From positions 34,371,501 through 34,435,500 of the forward strand of contig CM060883.1 of assembly GCA_030762935.1 (NCBI GenBank): a DNA stretch of 64,000 nucleotides. The letters are read 5' to 3'. The position numbers were made by a program, and so were the translations under genes. This document shows positions 20,812-32,566 of the stretch, piece by piece (the stretch's first letter is position 1; each line of letters opens with the position of its first letter). This DNA comes from Hymenopus coronatus (Eukaryota; Arthropoda; Insecta; Mantodea; Hymenopodidae). A model generated the notes under the pieces. That model did not search any database. It was not told the origin of the DNA and worked only from the letters and a program-made list of their open reading frames with translations.

Positions 20812-21476
20812 CTGATGTGTTCCATTCGCATGGCTTTCTCTACATCACTGCAACAACTTATTGTTAGTAGAAATATTATTACTTGCTTTCTTGTAAATAG
20901 AAGCGAATTAAGGGAGTACCATAGGTTAAAGTGATAGTCAAAAGCTGGTTGCTATGTGACTGAAGTTCCTTTGTTTGTATGGACAAGAGTTGACTATTTC
21001 CTGTATAAGAAATGTATAAGTTTTTCAATGCTGAAAAGAAAAAAAAAAAAAAAATAAGGCATATCTTAAAAACGATTAACTCCACAAAAAAATGCATATA
21101 ACATAAAGTGTGTGTTTTAATGCGGTCTACAGTTTCTGTGTAGTAAGTTTGTCCATCTCTTACGGTTTAGCAGTTATGCAAAATTCAGCAACATTCATCC
21201 AGAATAAAGTAGTCTTCAGAGGCTATTCCCAGAAAGTTCAAGTTACACATTTTATTTTTCAGGTAAATATTTTTATGCGATATTTTAATCAAAATCATTA
21301 GAGCCATTTTTGAGAAAATGACAATTTTCGAAAAAAGTTCCATGTAAAGAATAGTTGGGAGTGAGGGAATTTTCTTGAAAATCTTCGTGTCACATCCTTG
21401 GAAGATACCCAACTTAAATACCTAGTTTGGTATTTAACGGTATTTTTGAGTTTGAGCTAAGCTGTCCACAGACACA

Positions 21477-21534
<58 letters not shown>

Positions 21535-21690
21535 CACACTTACACACACGGCCCTTTTTCCAAAAATGTATTTTTTGGAATCAGGGGGACCCAAAACATG
21601 TATTTCCGGTGAAATCTTGGTTTCGAATTTTTGGTTGGAATGCAATACCTTCTCTATACACTATGTACATAGTATGTGAAGATAAAGTAA
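20812..21690 (+). mobile_element. HINE-A, full-length copy (879 bp) with long CA tract
   Basis: ACTGATGTGTTCCATTCGCATGG start; hairpin TTCTCTATACACTATGTACATAGTATG end with GATAAAGTAAC. A pure CA run covers about 21478-21532. The minus strand at 21185-21412 retains part of the shared antisense frame (GIFQGCDTKIF, LNFLGIASEDYFILDE). Confidence 0.88.
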
Positions 21691-22480
21691 CTAGTTGACA
21701 ATTTTAGGACAATTTTAGAAACACCCTGTATAAAAGTAAGGAAATTGACTGCATAAAAAATTCCAAATTAGTTTTTTCACTAAATGTGTAGCTTGACATG
21801 TTCTATGTATAAATTAAATTTAAATAAACAGATTCTCAAATCTCTAGTTCTGAAATGAAAGACCTTAACGTTGATATTACGTAAAACGAAATGGATATAC
21901 GGTATTTGAAGGAATAAACAAACGTTATAAAAAGAAAGCCTTACACTTGAATTGTAGTGTAGGTTATTTATGTTATGGCGAAAATGTTAGGACAAACTTG
22001 ACTTTGTATAATGGCTGCCAACCTTGGAAAATGAAATGTAAACAGTTCCCAAAATCATTATTATTATTTCACTGAGATGGGAAAGAGACCGCAGCTCAAG
22101 GCGTTCATTCAGCTCTCACTATAATGCTCCATGCAATTTCACCAAGCGCTCCTGGGCTTCTAGGGAGATCTTTCACACAAACTCAAACTACTACAGTTTG
22201 TCTGTGTGCATGCTTTATATAAAGGAAAGATTACTGGGGACGACACATCGAACAAAGAAGAACTGTTGGGACGCAGAATAACCAACGACGACACCCATCA
22301 ACAAGCGCTACTCGTCATATAATAAATCCAGACCGCTCTTTCTAAACTTAAAAACAATTTCTTATTAATTTGTCAGACTTAATTAAGTTCCCTAACTATA
22401 GCCTTCCGCTAGCTTTACTCTGTGTTTTATTACTTCTAAACTAATGCAATACCTTACGTTTCTCTTTATACTTTCTCTAC
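21691..22480. other. No recognisable feature
   Basis: Nearly 800 bp of apparently unique sequence. It has a CACCCTGTATAAAAG word near 21722 and TATATAAAGG near 22214, but no further promoter or coding support. Confidence 0.35.
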
Positions 22481-22481
22481 A

Positions 22482-23233
22482 CATTGAGACAGTACATGTT
22501 TTGTCACAAAGTTATTTAAAAGGGAGACAGGTGGGTTCAATTTCCAGTATCGGCGTGGAACGGGGTGCACTCAGCCTTGTGAGGTCCCTGGAGGGCCAAT
22601 TGAGGAGCCCCTTGGAGAAGTAGCGGCTCCAGGTCGTGAAGACCGCATTAACTGGCCGGGGGGATCGAAGCGCTGACCACGTCTCACCCCCCAATACTGC
22701 ACCCCATCCAATATTGGAACGAGATGGGGGACGCAGCAGCCGGGCAGTAGGCTGAGGCTCTCAGTGAGCTTTGCCACGGAGTCAAGAGTGGACAAATGTA
22801 CATTTAAAATGGGCAAGGAAGAAATATTTTAAACACGTCTAAGTAGCCGAGTTGTCACGAGCTGACGAGCGACCCAGTTAGGATAGGACATTGAACTGAA
22901 GTGGTGAGGTTACATTGTTAGCAAGGAGAACACAAGGTCTTGCTGGTCAAGCGACACTTTTGGCACTTGGCATAGTGGATATGAGAGGCGCAGTCGCATA
23001 AAGCATAGCCTAATAGGGGAAAATTTAGGAGGAATGCGTGCGTGTTCGACGGAAAAAAAGGCCGAACTAAATGAATAAATGAGTTCAATAATAATCTGGA
23101 ACTCGAAGAAAATCACTTGTGTCTTACCTGAAACGAGAGTCCATACCAACAAAATCCTGAGCTAGGGCAACCACAAATCCTAATAGCCAAAACCTGCCCC
23201 CGGATTATGAACCTGGAACCCCTGTTAACGCCG
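22482..23233. repeat. Dispersed repeat F, copy 1 (with a SINE inserted)
   Basis: Shares long words with 32567-33208: TAAGTAGCCGAGTTGTCACGAGCTG, GTTCGACGG...AAAAGGCCGAAC, TCACTTGTGTCTTACC, CCTAATAGCCAAAACCTGC. The right end on the minus strand contains GGGGTTCCAGGTTCATAATCC, possibly a degenerate B box; copy 2 has the better GGGTTCGTATCCC. It may be a long SINE or the end of an unidentified retroelement. No coding frame is recognisable. Confidence 0.7.
22521..22785 (+). mobile_element. tRNA-derived SINE (family E), head truncated
   Basis: GGTGGGTTCAATTTCC matches a B box. The body words GGGTGCACTCAGCCT, CAATTGAGGAGC, TCGTGAAGACCG and CCCCCAATACTGC are shared with the better copy at 41097-41345. 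The A-box part is missing at the left. It interrupts dispersed repeat F, so it is younger than that copy. Confidence 0.7.
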
Positions 23234-23421
23234 CAGCATGAATACAAGTATGAAGTATGAATATCTTAGCAGCGGGGACACTTCGACAACTACGACCAAG
23301 TATTTATCTGTTGCGGCCTACCACGCCTCCGGGAGAAGGGATGAGAGGAGGGAAAACCACTGGAACTGAGGGAGCTAGGCGCATAGACGCACGGAAGTCT
23401 CTAACAGTGTCACTGAGAAAA

Positions 23422-23690
23422 TGAAATGGCCCTTATGGACGCTCTTTAATTGTTGTGATTCTCAGCGTCCCATTCTATACTGGGTGTGAAATACCGCTTA
23501 ATTTTACACAGAGGCTTCTCTATCAGGTTTGAGGTTTCTTTTACGTGCCACGACTTTACTTCTCCTCCGAAGGAAACCATGCTAAGGATGTTTACGCCTG
23601 AAAAAATCCATCGTCCTTCGCCGGGTTTGAATCCGTGACCTTGAGTATATGAAGTCAGTATGGTAACGACTAGCCAGAGCAGCCCGAGGT
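23422..23690 (-). mobile_element. tRNA-derived SINE (family C)
   Basis: Plus-strand body words GGACGCTCTTTAATTG, CTCAGCGTCCCATTC, CGAAGGAAACCATGCTAAGG and CCATCGTCCTTCGCCGGGTT. The B box (minus strand GGTCACGGATTCAAACCC) is intact, while the A-box side is altered (plus strand GGTAACGACTAGCCAG). Confidence 0.8.
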
Positions 23691-23785
23691 GTGATAGACG
23701 TGTCCCTGTTCTCAGAGAGAACTTAACCACGTTCTGACGGAATTTGCAGGATGGCGGGTGAGTGTTGGGGTTGTGGAGTGACGGG
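23690..23785 (-). repeat. 95-bp repeat, inverted relative to 40950-41042
   Basis: Plus-strand GCAGCCCGAGGTGTGATAGACG and GAACTTAACCACGTTCTGACGGAATT are the reverse complement of sequence at 40950-41042. It starts exactly where the family C SINE head ends, so the SINE may have landed in an older repeat. Confidence 0.7.
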
Positions 23786-24300
23786 AAGAGGCAAGGGTTG
23801 CCCCTCGACGGATGCCTATCATGGTGCAACGGCCCTTGTGCACCGCTGGTGCGAGTTTATTCAAAATGTTTATTTTGAGGTTTTAATTTTGAATCCAAGC
23901 AACTCTTGAAGGATTGTAAGGAGCTTAGCCGTAACAGCTGTTGGAGGTGCTCCTTCGTTACCGGGATGCCCGCAAGCCATGCGGGGAAGCTGATATCGCC
24001 TGAAGCAGCGGTTTGTGGGATTGTAATCCCCAAGAGACTATTACACCAAGGAGGGCGACTTTAACAGTGCGTTGGCGTGCCAAGGAGGCCACACAAGCTG
24101 TCGGAAGAATGCCACTACAGCGACATCTAGCCTCAACCAGCGTAACCAGGGGGAAGAGAGCTTTACTCAGAGCAAACAGCAGTGCCATCTGCCTGCAAAG
24201 CCTTGAGCTACACCGGCGGTTGACCTGAAAGGTGAAGAAGGGAAACGAAAGGAAGGAATGAAAGGGAATAGAAACGTGGTAGAAATACAGCACCCCAGCA
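23786..24300. other. Mostly unrecognised; contains a 30-bp SINE C head remnant
   Basis: ATTACACCAAGGAGGGCGACTT near 24036-24060 is the plus-strand image of the family C head, including its A-box side, without any body. The rest of this GC-richer stretch is unrecognised. Confidence 0.4.
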
Positions 24301-24534
24301 TTCGCCTAAGCTGCCACAGGAAAACTATTGAAAAACCGGTATAATGAGAACAAATATAACCAAAAACATATATTTACTCTAAATGTGAATGAGCATTTAA
24401 TGTTAGAAATCTTTAAACGTCACTAAACCGTCCCACATAGTATAATACTTGAGAGAGGAAACAAAAACACATAAATGGATTCACACACTGGGCCAAGAGT
24501 GGGGTTTTCTAAAACACTAGAGGATGTCTTCGGT

Positions 24535-24690
24535 TCTGTTATTCAACGTGCATCATTCTTTCTGCGACTTCATGCATATCACTTTGCAGTTGATGTCTTG
24601 TAATGTTAGTATTTTCAATTGCTGTCGGCTTGTTGGATGTGTCAAGTAAGCTCGTTGTCGGATTGAGATCTGGAGATCGTGGCGGCCACT
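24535..24690 (-). pseudogene. Mariner-superfamily transposase C-terminal fragment
   Basis: The minus strand at 24658-24688 encodes WPPRSPDLNPT, the highly conserved block around the third catalytic residue in Tc1/mariner transposases. The frame stays open for about 45 more codons, ending EVAERMMHVE, with weak resemblance to a transposase C terminus. No TIRs were located. Confidence 0.6.
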
Positions 24691-24962
24691 TTTTTTTAAA
24701 CTTTATGAATAGAGCAAGGGCTTTCTCTTAAATTGTTAAAGAGTTCTAAATTTTCTCGGACCTTAAGTAAACCCACCTCTTGCTTTCATAATAACAATGA
24801 ATCAACTATTTTCTATCATTTATAACTTATAAATTCTTAGAGCAGTATGAATAAAGTTTTATCTTGGAAACGGAGGACTGAAAAAATAAAAAAGAAAACC
24901 AAACCCCATTACTTGTATAGTATGCGATTTCCTTTGTTTTTAACCTATCTCAAATATTACAA

Positions 24963-25817
24963 TTTTTACTTTCTCTACACGTACTATGTACATAGTGTAT
25001 AGAGAAGGTATTGTATTCCACCCAAAAATTCGAATCCGAGATTTCACCTGAAATACATGTTTTGGGTCCCCCTGGATCCAAAAAAAAAGCATTTTTACAA
25101 AATGATCCGTGTGTGTATGTGTGTGTGTCTGTGGACAGCATAGCTCAAAAACAAAAAGACCGTTAAATACCAAACTTGGTATTTAAGTTTGGTATCTTCA
25201 AAGGATGCGACACGAAAATTTTCAAGAAAATCCCCACCCCAACTACCCTTTACATGGAACTTTTTTCGAAAATTTTGATTTTCTAAAAAATGGCTGTAAC
25301 GATTTTGATTAAAATTTCTTATATTCAAAATATTTACATGCCAAATAAAATGTATATCTTGAATTTTCTGGGAATAGCCTCTAAAGACTACTTTATTCTG
25401 GATGAAATTTACGGAATTTCGAATAACTGCTAAACCGTAAGCCTCAGATAAAAACTTAATGCACAAAAAATATAGCGCACTTTAAAACAACATTTACTTA
25501 TATACATTTCTTTTATGGAGTTGATCGTTTTTGAGATATTCCTTATTTTTGGTTTTAACTATGAAAAACTTACTTTTCTCATACAGGAATATGTCAATTC
25601 CTGTCCATACAAACAAAGGAACTTCAGTCACATAGCAACCAGCTTTTGACTATCACTTTAACCTATGATACTCCCTTATTTCGCTTCTACGTACAAGGAA
25701 GCAAATAATAAGACTATTTCTACTAATTTTTCCTCGATTAGTAAAAAGAGACATAAGCTTTTTAACAATAATTTTTGCGGAGCTGTAGAAAAAGTCATAT
25801 GAATGGAACACGTCAGA
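24963..25817 (-). mobile_element. HINE-A, full-length copy (855 bp)
   Basis: TTACTTTCTCTACACGTACTATGTACATAGTGTATAG hairpin end; 5' end AAAGTCATATGAATGGAACACGTCAGA. The GT tract is short (25110-25132). A family B SINE follows just beyond its 5' end. Confidence 0.88.
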
Positions 25818-25827
25818 TTTTTTTTCT

Positions 25828-26060
25828 TTTAACTTAACGTCCTTTAACCTGGTTGGTCATATCATTCGATGGATGAAATTGGTGAATTGATGCTCATACG
25901 ATCTTGGGGTCCATGGAGCTTAAAGTTACTCGACATTCGTCTTCTCGGGATAAAGGAAAACCCCGAAAAAAAAAACTTATCCGGGTAACTTACCCTAAGC
26001 GAGATTTGGGCTCACGACCTGTTGAATTCGAGGCAGAAACGCTGCCAGCACACCATCCTT
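25828..26060 (-). mobile_element. tRNA-derived SINE (family B), second copy
   Basis: Same body as the copy at 5484 (TTGGTGAATTGATGCTCATACG, TTAAAGTTACTCGACATTCGTCTTC, TTACCCTAAGCGAGAT). The head on the minus strand is TGTGCTGGCAGCGTTTCTGCC, with a changed B box (GGTCGTGAGCCCAAATC). It carries an extra segment ending in an A run (25950-25975) that the first copy lacks. Confidence 0.7.
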
Positions 26061-26064
26061 TATA

Positions 26065-26340
26065 ATAGGAGGGCCGTTTTTTTTTTCAATCTCCGATAAG
26101 CCATAAATAAAAGACAAGTTCATAGAAAACAATTATTTCATTACTAAAAGTTGTACAATTTTCAACATAATCACCCATTTCAAAAAATGTTGCTGCCAAT
26201 TATTTCAAATGAGCATAGATGTTGTTTTGAAGATCAAGGAAGACTCAAAATGCTAGATTCGGTCTAGAATGCGGACCAACATAAATGGGATTCCCAACTG
26301 CTTCTAAATAACACCAATTCTGACTTCAGTGCCAGCCTTC
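26065..26340 (-). pseudogene. Possible mariner transposase 3' end
   Basis: The minus-strand frame contains SNIF, a stop, then NGDYVENCT, reminiscent of the GDYVEK end of some mariner transposases. A terminal-looking AGGAGGGCCGTTTTT follows near 26068-26083. No catalytic motif remains. This is a weak call based on position and a short motif. Confidence 0.35.
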
Positions 26341-26374
26341 TAATATATCCTCAACTCTGAATTTTCGGGAACAA

Positions 26375-26427
26375 ATAATTTGTTATAGAGATGTAGACAA
26401 AGTCATGCGAATGGAACATATCAGATT
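26375..26427 (-). mobile_element. HINE-A 5'-terminal stub (about 53 bp)
   Basis: ATTTGTTATAGAGATGTAGACAAAGTCATG then GGAACATATCAGATTTTTT is the reverse complement of the family 5' end with its subterminal motif. The rest of the element is missing and a transposase fragment starts immediately to the right. Confidence 0.7.
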
Positions 26428-26439
26428 TTTTTCAGCTGT

Positions 26440-27190
26440 TTGGAGATACAAATATATCCTTTCACAACAAAGCAATGGTGTAAATTCGGTAGTGCTAAAA
26501 TGACTGATTGCGGATATAAAAAGCACCCTAATGTTAAAATGTTAAAGAATGGCGTGAAGCATATTGTTTTAAATGTGTTTCATAAGTTAAAGGAACATAT
26601 TCCGAATATTTCAGTGAAAGAACCGGTGAAAATAGCGGTAGAGTATACCGATGTGTCAAAAGCGAGTGTTGCTCACTTTGGCAAAGAATTTAAAGAAAGT
26701 GACAAAAATGGAAATGGAGTTTTATTTATGAACGCTCTGAGGTTCTTTAGCGTTCCAATCTATATTGGTGTGAACGACCGCTTAATTTTGCTCAGAGGTC
26801 TTTTTATAGGTTGAGGTTCTTTTACGTGCCTTAAATCTACGAACACGGAACGACCGGCTTTACCTCCCTTCCGAACATTTAGGGAAAAAAAGAAAAACAG
26901 AGAAATCAGAAAAATTAGAAAAGAAAAACCATCGTCCTCCGCAGGGTTTGAACCCGTAACCTTGGTTATACGAAGCTAGTATGGTAACCACTACACCACG
27001 GAGGCTTACTAAACAAACTGTGGTTTTAAAAATCATGTAAAAAGAGAAAGAGAGTTAAAGCAGTTTCAGGACAAGTAGACGACTTTGTTAAGTGTGCGAT
27101 TCGTTCTAAAGTACATTTTTTTTACAATGAGCCACCCACAATAAATAAAGTGTTAAGTGCTGACGAGCTTCCGTATATTTCATTTAGAAA
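26440..27190 (+). pseudogene. Transposase N-terminal remnant split by a SINE
   Basis: The frame from about 26440 has no ATG at its start. It reads MLKNGVKHIVLNVFHKLKE and KASVAHFGKEFKESDKNG before entering a family C SINE at about 26712. After the SINE, from about 27010, a related frame resumes with KEKERVKAVSGQVDDFVKC, then FYNEPPTINKVLSADELPYIS. I relate this pattern (helix-turn-helix, then DDF..CAIR..VH.FY....PT.NK.L..ELPYIS) to the N-terminal region of a family of arthropod DDE transposases. That is recognition by pattern, not by search. No catalytic domain is present, so the gene is dead or is a captured N-terminal part. Confidence 0.5.
26712..27006 (-). mobile_element. tRNA-derived SINE (family C) inside a transposase remnant
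   Basis: Minus-strand head TCCGTGGTGTAGTGGTTACC is an excellent A-box region, and plus-strand GGGTTTGAACCCGTAACC gives the B box. The body is normal except for an A-rich expansion at about 26885-26930. The coding pattern on each side belongs to one transposase, so the SINE interrupts it. Confidence 0.88.
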
Positions 27191-28329
27191 TTAGGTTTCC
27201 TTTTGTGAAACAAAACGGTGTCAACTTCATTGTAGATAGAGATATTGCGCTTTGGAAACAACAAAACGTTCCAACAGGTGCGTCAGCTTTTAGACGAAGC
27301 ATTGGCTCAGGTGGTGGCGGAAATATGGCAGGCTGACATCGCACAAAGAGGAGGAGGAAGAAAGCTAAGACAACTGAAACTGTCGTAGATAGTTTAGCGA
27401 TAAACTTAATCAGGGTCATCCTCAAATTCCGATATGGGAGTTGTACCATTACCAGCGATGGCGGCTTTGAATCTGTCTAAAGTGCAAAATAGCTTTAAAA
27501 TCAAGTCTTCATTTGAATGTATTCCCATTGTACTATATTCTTGATATATTTCTCAACATCATTTAATAGGAAAAGTTTATTTTTGAACCAAAACCTACAA
27601 GTAAGCAATTCCTGTTCATACAAACTGTTTTGAATGTAATATGGCGAGACACATGGGAAAAGGTGACAGGCAAATACGCTTGCGCACATGGGCGCGGAGC
27701 AATACAAGGAGTGTGCTTCTAAAAACGGATTCAGCATAGTAAAGGAGGAACTACGCGAACCTGCTAACGACGAAATACCCCAAAGAAATTAATGCCGGGA
27801 CTTTTCAAGTGTGATCCTCATCGTTACGTCGAGCCATCTTATTGGTAGCTTAAGTATCCAATATAATTATATGACGTCAGCTCCCCGCATACTATTCCGC
27901 CAGGACTAAGGATAACGTGGGTATTCGGTCTTCAACTCCAGGAAGGCTTTCAAGCGGTTGACTTATCCAAATGCTTGTTTTGAAAGCAAAAGCTGTGAGA
28001 ATGTTGCATTCCGTGCTGTACTCATATCCCCCCTCCAACAAGTTTATTCCAACATTTCGGTACCTACATAACTTACTGCATCCAAGTGATGTAAATTCCC
28101 TTACACAGGAGTTAAAATGCACCTCGTGTAGACTACACAGAAAAGAGTTACAGAAACAAACATTATCTTCTATAATACAATAAGCTCCGATTATTTGTCG
28201 ATAAGTTAAGCTTGACGAAAACCGTTGAATCGACATCATAGATGACCTTAAATAGTTAATTCAACTGAGAAAAACACACTGAAGGGAATTGCTAGCATAA
28301 TTACAAGATAACAAGGAAACAGCTATTCT
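27191..28329. other. No recognisable feature
   Basis: About 1.1 kb of mixed composition. Open frames of up to 115 codons exist on the minus strand, but none resembles a protein I know and none has neighbouring support. Confidence 0.35.
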
Positions 28330-30560
28330 GTCACCCTACACAGTGGTCACAATGAGGCCATGATGACGTTATACTCTTATTAAGAATATTAGACAGATTT
28401 CAGTAGGAGCACATGCATTTTTACACCCTTATTATAATTTCTAAACTCATAATGACAGAACGATGACATATTTGTAGTGTTAGTAGAATACTAGAGTGAC
28501 ATTAACAGGAAGAGACATTTGCAGTACCAGTATTATTATTGGATTGATCTCAATGAGAACACCATGACATTTTCGTAGTGTTAATAAGCTTACTAATATG
28601 ATCTCGGTGAGAACAGAAATTTTCGTAGTGCTAATTAGATTACTAGAGCGATCACGAGACCACAATAACGTTTTCGTAGCGTTAGTAGTCGATTAGAGTG
28701 ATCTGAATGAGAACACAATAACATTTTCGTAGTGTTAGTACGATTAATAGGGTGATCTCAATGAGAACACAATAACATTTTCGTAGTGTTAGTTTAATTA
28801 GTAGAGTGATCTCAATGAGAACACAATAACATTTTCGTAGTGTTAGTTTAATTAGTAGAGTGATCTCAATGAGAACACAATAACATTTTCGTAGTGTTAG
28901 TACGATAAATAGGGTGATCTCAATGAGAACACAATAACATTTTCGTAGTGTTAGTATAATTAGTAGAGTGATCTCAATGAGAACACAATAATATTTTCTT
29001 GCTGTAAGTATAATTAGTAGAGTGACCTCAATGAGAACACAATAACATTTTCTTGGTGTTAATATAATTAGTAGAGTGATCTCAATGAGAACACAATAAC
29101 ATTTTCTTGGCATTAGTATAATTAGTAGAGTGATCTCAATGAGACCACAATAACATTTTCTTGGTGTTAGTATAATTAGTAGAGTGATCTCAATGAGACC
29201 ACAAAGACACTTTCTTGGTGTTAGTATAATTAGTAGAGTGATCTCAATGAGAACACAATAACATTTTCTTGGCATTAGTATAATTAGTAGAGTGATCTCA
29301 ATGAGACCACAATAACATTTTCTTGGTGTTAGTATAATTAGTAGAGTGATCTCAATGAGACCACAAAGACACTTTCTTGGTGTTAGTATAATTAGTAGAG
29401 TGATCTCAATGAGACCACAATGACATTTTCTTGGTGTTAGTATAATTAGTAGAGTGATCTCAAATGAAACCACAATTACATTTTTTTTGGTGTTAGTATT
29501 ATTAGTAGAGTGATCTCAAATGAGACCACAATGACATTTTCTTGGTTTTAGTATGATTAGTAGGTTGATCTCAAATGAGACATTGATGACATTTTCTTGG
29601 TGTTAGTATGATTAGTAGAGTGATCTCAAAGAGACCTCAATGACATTTTCTTGGTGTTAGTGTGATTAGGTGAGTTATCTCAAATGAGACCACAATGACA
29701 TTTTGTTGGTGTTAGTATAATTAGTAGAGTGATCTCAAATGAGACCACAATGAGATTTTTGTTGGTTTGCATGATTAGTAGGGTGATCTCAAATGAGACC
29801 ACAATGACATTTTGTTGGTGTTAGTATAATTAGTAGAGTGATCTCAAATGAGACCACAATGAGATTTTTGTTGGTTTGCATGATTAGTAGGGTGATCTCA
29901 AATGAGACCACAATGACATTTTCTTGGTGTTAGTATGACTAGTAGAGTGATCGCAAATGAGACCACAATGACATTTTCTTGGTGTTAGTATGATTAGTAG
30001 AGTGATCTCAAATGAGACCACAATGAGATTTTTGTTGGTTTGTATAATTAGTAGAGTGATCTCAAATGAGTCCACAATGACATTTTTGTTGGTTTGTATA
30101 ATTAGTAGAGTGATCTCAAATGAGTCCACAATGAGATTTTTGTTGGTTTGTATAATTAGTAGAGTGATCTCAAATGAGACCACAATGAGATTTTTGTTGG
30201 TTTGTATAATTAGTAGAGTGATCTCAAATGAGTCCACAATGACATTTTCTTGGTGTTAGTATAAATAGTAGAGTGATCTCAAAGAGACCACATTTAGTTT
30301 CTTTTTACTTTTGATTTGACAAATATGGTGATTACAATGAGATTAGGTTGCCATTTTTTGCTTTTATCATTACTAAAATCGTTACAAGGTGAGCACAGTG
30401 GCTAGTTTATGCTCTTAATATAATTACTGGAGTGATTACATCGTAAACACGATGACATTTTTGTATTTTTTGTATAATTGGTTGAATTCATTCAACTAGA
30501 CCATGTTGACCTTTCTGTATTCTTAAATTGAGCAAATACAAATGTCAATTTATGTATCTT
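28330..30560. repeat. Minisatellite with a 54-55 bp unit, roughly 34 clear copies
   Basis: Unit pattern: ATTAGTAGAGTGATCTCAA, TGAGACCACAATGACATTTT, CTTGGTGTTAGTAT. Copies are most alike in the centre (28680-30290) and fade at both edges, the profile expected from unequal exchange. Three successive variants dominate: ATAACATTTTCGTAGTG (left), ACATTTTCTTGGTG (middle) and AGATTTTTGTTGG (right). Each unit contains the small palindrome TCTCAATGAGA or TCTCAAATGAGA. Because 54 is a multiple of three, the minus strand is open for 263 codons (28682-29473) with an 18-residue period. That frame is a by-product of the repeat, not evidence of a protein. Confidence 0.95.
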
Positions 30561-31731
30561 TAATGAAATTTCTAAAGTGATTATAATTTGGGCGCATAGA
30601 GATTATCTAACGCTTAACTAGCGTGAATAAAATTAGCGATAAGGACACATTTTGTACTTTTATTGCAGAAACTATTGGCGAGAGAACGATGTAAGTTTTG
30701 AACTCTTAGTATTAATCACTAAAATTATTATGTATTTTTAGAATTCCTGCATGTTCTATATATCAAATATAATCAGTGAAGTGTTTTGTGTTTCTATTTT
30801 ATGAGGCATTTCTTGGAATGCTTTTTATATTTGATTTCACATATAACCAAATCTGGCCATTTTTTCACTTTGTACAAAGCACAAATAGAGAACATAAAAA
30901 TGCATGAAAATAAGCTTCTAAATCTACAATATAATGAAAGCAGAGATTATTAGAATAAACAATGAATGTAGATGACGAATTATAAGCGATTGGTTTTAAA
31001 CTCTCAGTTCAGTTCGGTGTTGATTGGTGAATAAGGATCAATGAGACCGTGTATCGCCTGATAGGTGCTCAGATATAAATTATCTTACCAATTTTATTAC
31101 ATATTTCGCAATTTTAAGTATCAACTCTCTTATATCGTAATTACTTAAAAAAAATCAGAGTTTAATATGCACACGACAATATCTCATTATGCATTAAACT
31201 ATTTTTGCAAATACATATTCTTCTATCAAGTTCATGCTAAATAAGAAGAATTGTTGACAGAAAAGAGTTTACTGATATTTATAGGTTGAATGAAAATAAA
31301 TAAATACACTATACTAGACCATAAACGAATAATCAAATCTTTTCAGAGCTAGTCGCTAAGTAATGAAATTATACGGTTTATTTGCACGTGGATGAAAATA
31401 AAAAAGGAAAAACATATGACATACTATTTGAGAAAACAAAGTATTGAAAAATTTAACTGTTAACAAATATTTCTGAAATTGCTTACTGTACAAAAAATCT
31501 CCCAGCCATAAATTGTGTATTTTATATTATATACACAACAAAACAAATGACCGAAAAGGATGACAATAATATATAATGAAACATTATAATCACTTTAACT
31601 ATGTTTATCGCCTCCCTCTTCTTTACGTCTCAGATCTCGGTTGTCTCGTCTTAAGCAAAAATTTACCCTCCCCTTCTCATCTTTCATGCCTGCCAGTAGT
31701 GCCCAACATGCTCCTAACTCTCCATTCGCGG
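30561..31731. other. No recognisable feature (AT-rich)
   Basis: More than 1 kb of AT-rich sequence between the minisatellite and a SINE. The last 12 bp (31720-31731) are the left copy of the SINE's target duplication. No supported gene. Confidence 0.35.
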
Positions 31732-32032
31732 CAAATAAAATGGCGTGTTATTTATGGAGGCCCTTTAACTGCTATGGTTCTCAGCGTTCCATTCTAAATT
31801 GGGAGTGAAAGACCGCTTAATTTTGCTTGTGATATTTGCTCTCTTGTCAGGCTCGACGTTCTTTTACGTGCCGTAAATCTACGACACGGGACCAACGGCT
31901 TTACTTCCCTTCCGAAGGAAGCCATGCAAGGCATTTTCACACCCGAAAAAATCCATCGTCCTCCGCCGGTTTTGAACCCGCAACCTTGGGTATATGAAGT
32001 CAGCATGGTAAGGATTACACCACGGAGGGCGA
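31732..32032 (-). mobile_element. tRNA-derived SINE (family C), best-preserved copy, 12-bp target duplication
   Basis: CTCCATTCGCGG occurs at 31720-31731 and 32033-32044. The element is 301 bp. Its head on the minus strand reads GTCGCCCTCCGTGGTGTAATCC, followed by a B box (plus strand TTTTGAACCCGCAACC). The 3' end is TTATTTG-like and AT-rich. The host sequence at 32045-32480 looks like a LINE remnant. Confidence 0.92.
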
Positions 32033-32044
32033 CTCCATTCGCGG

Positions 32045-32480
32045 TGGTAAAGCGTTGTGGTAAGTATTTTTCTGTCCTTTCCTGCCACCAATTTTTACTA
32101 TCCGTCATGCTCCTAATCTCAACCACGTGAACCCCTGTTCAATGAGTTCGGTACATGTTTTTATGTATTGCTCCATACCCCACTCAGATTTTAGACCAGA
32201 TACCTCCAATGACACCTCCGTGCATTGCGCAATTATTGGTTGTAGATCTTAATCTCTCTCCAAACACTCCATCTGTTTCCCTGCCCCGCCAAATAAATGT
32301 ATCCCATCTCAATGGTTTACAAAACTTTCTTTAATTTTGATGCCGACTATTCTCAGCTGTTCACGGTAACAGTCTGCCATAATTAGAGATTGGTTTCCAT
32401 GTACAATTCTCATCCAATATTTAATTCTGGTTTTATACTCTAACGTTTCACTATGCGCTCAGAATTACATCATTAGCGAC
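32045..32480 (-). pseudogene. Non-LTR retrotransposon remnant, same family as 10.6-11.5 kb
   Basis: The minus strand encodes IKYWMRIVHGNQSLIMADCYR near 32390-32440, comparable with CWLRKIKGDQTSLRTICYRHQ in the 10.7 kb remnant. It then continues with stops towards the SINE. No catalytic motif is present. The link rests on this one block, so confidence is moderate. Confidence 0.45.
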
Positions 32481-32566
32481 AGCCAGAGATGATGTCCACA
32501 CCCGCATAATCGGCCGTATCTAGTCACAGCACTCGGCAGTCATAATAAAAAACAACACTTCCTTCT

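Noticed and set aside
24001..24230. Basic 71-codon frame in a GC-richer stretch
   Set aside because: It begins in a SINE head scrap, has no recognisable domain, and competing frames on the other strand are as long.
28682..29473. Open frame of 263 codons with an 18-residue period
   Set aside because: Explained by the 54-bp minisatellite. It starts and stops inside the array, and unit variants change residues freely.
28330..30560. CRISPR-like regularly spaced repeat
   Set aside because: There are no unique spacers; the whole 54-bp unit repeats. The genome is eukaryotic.
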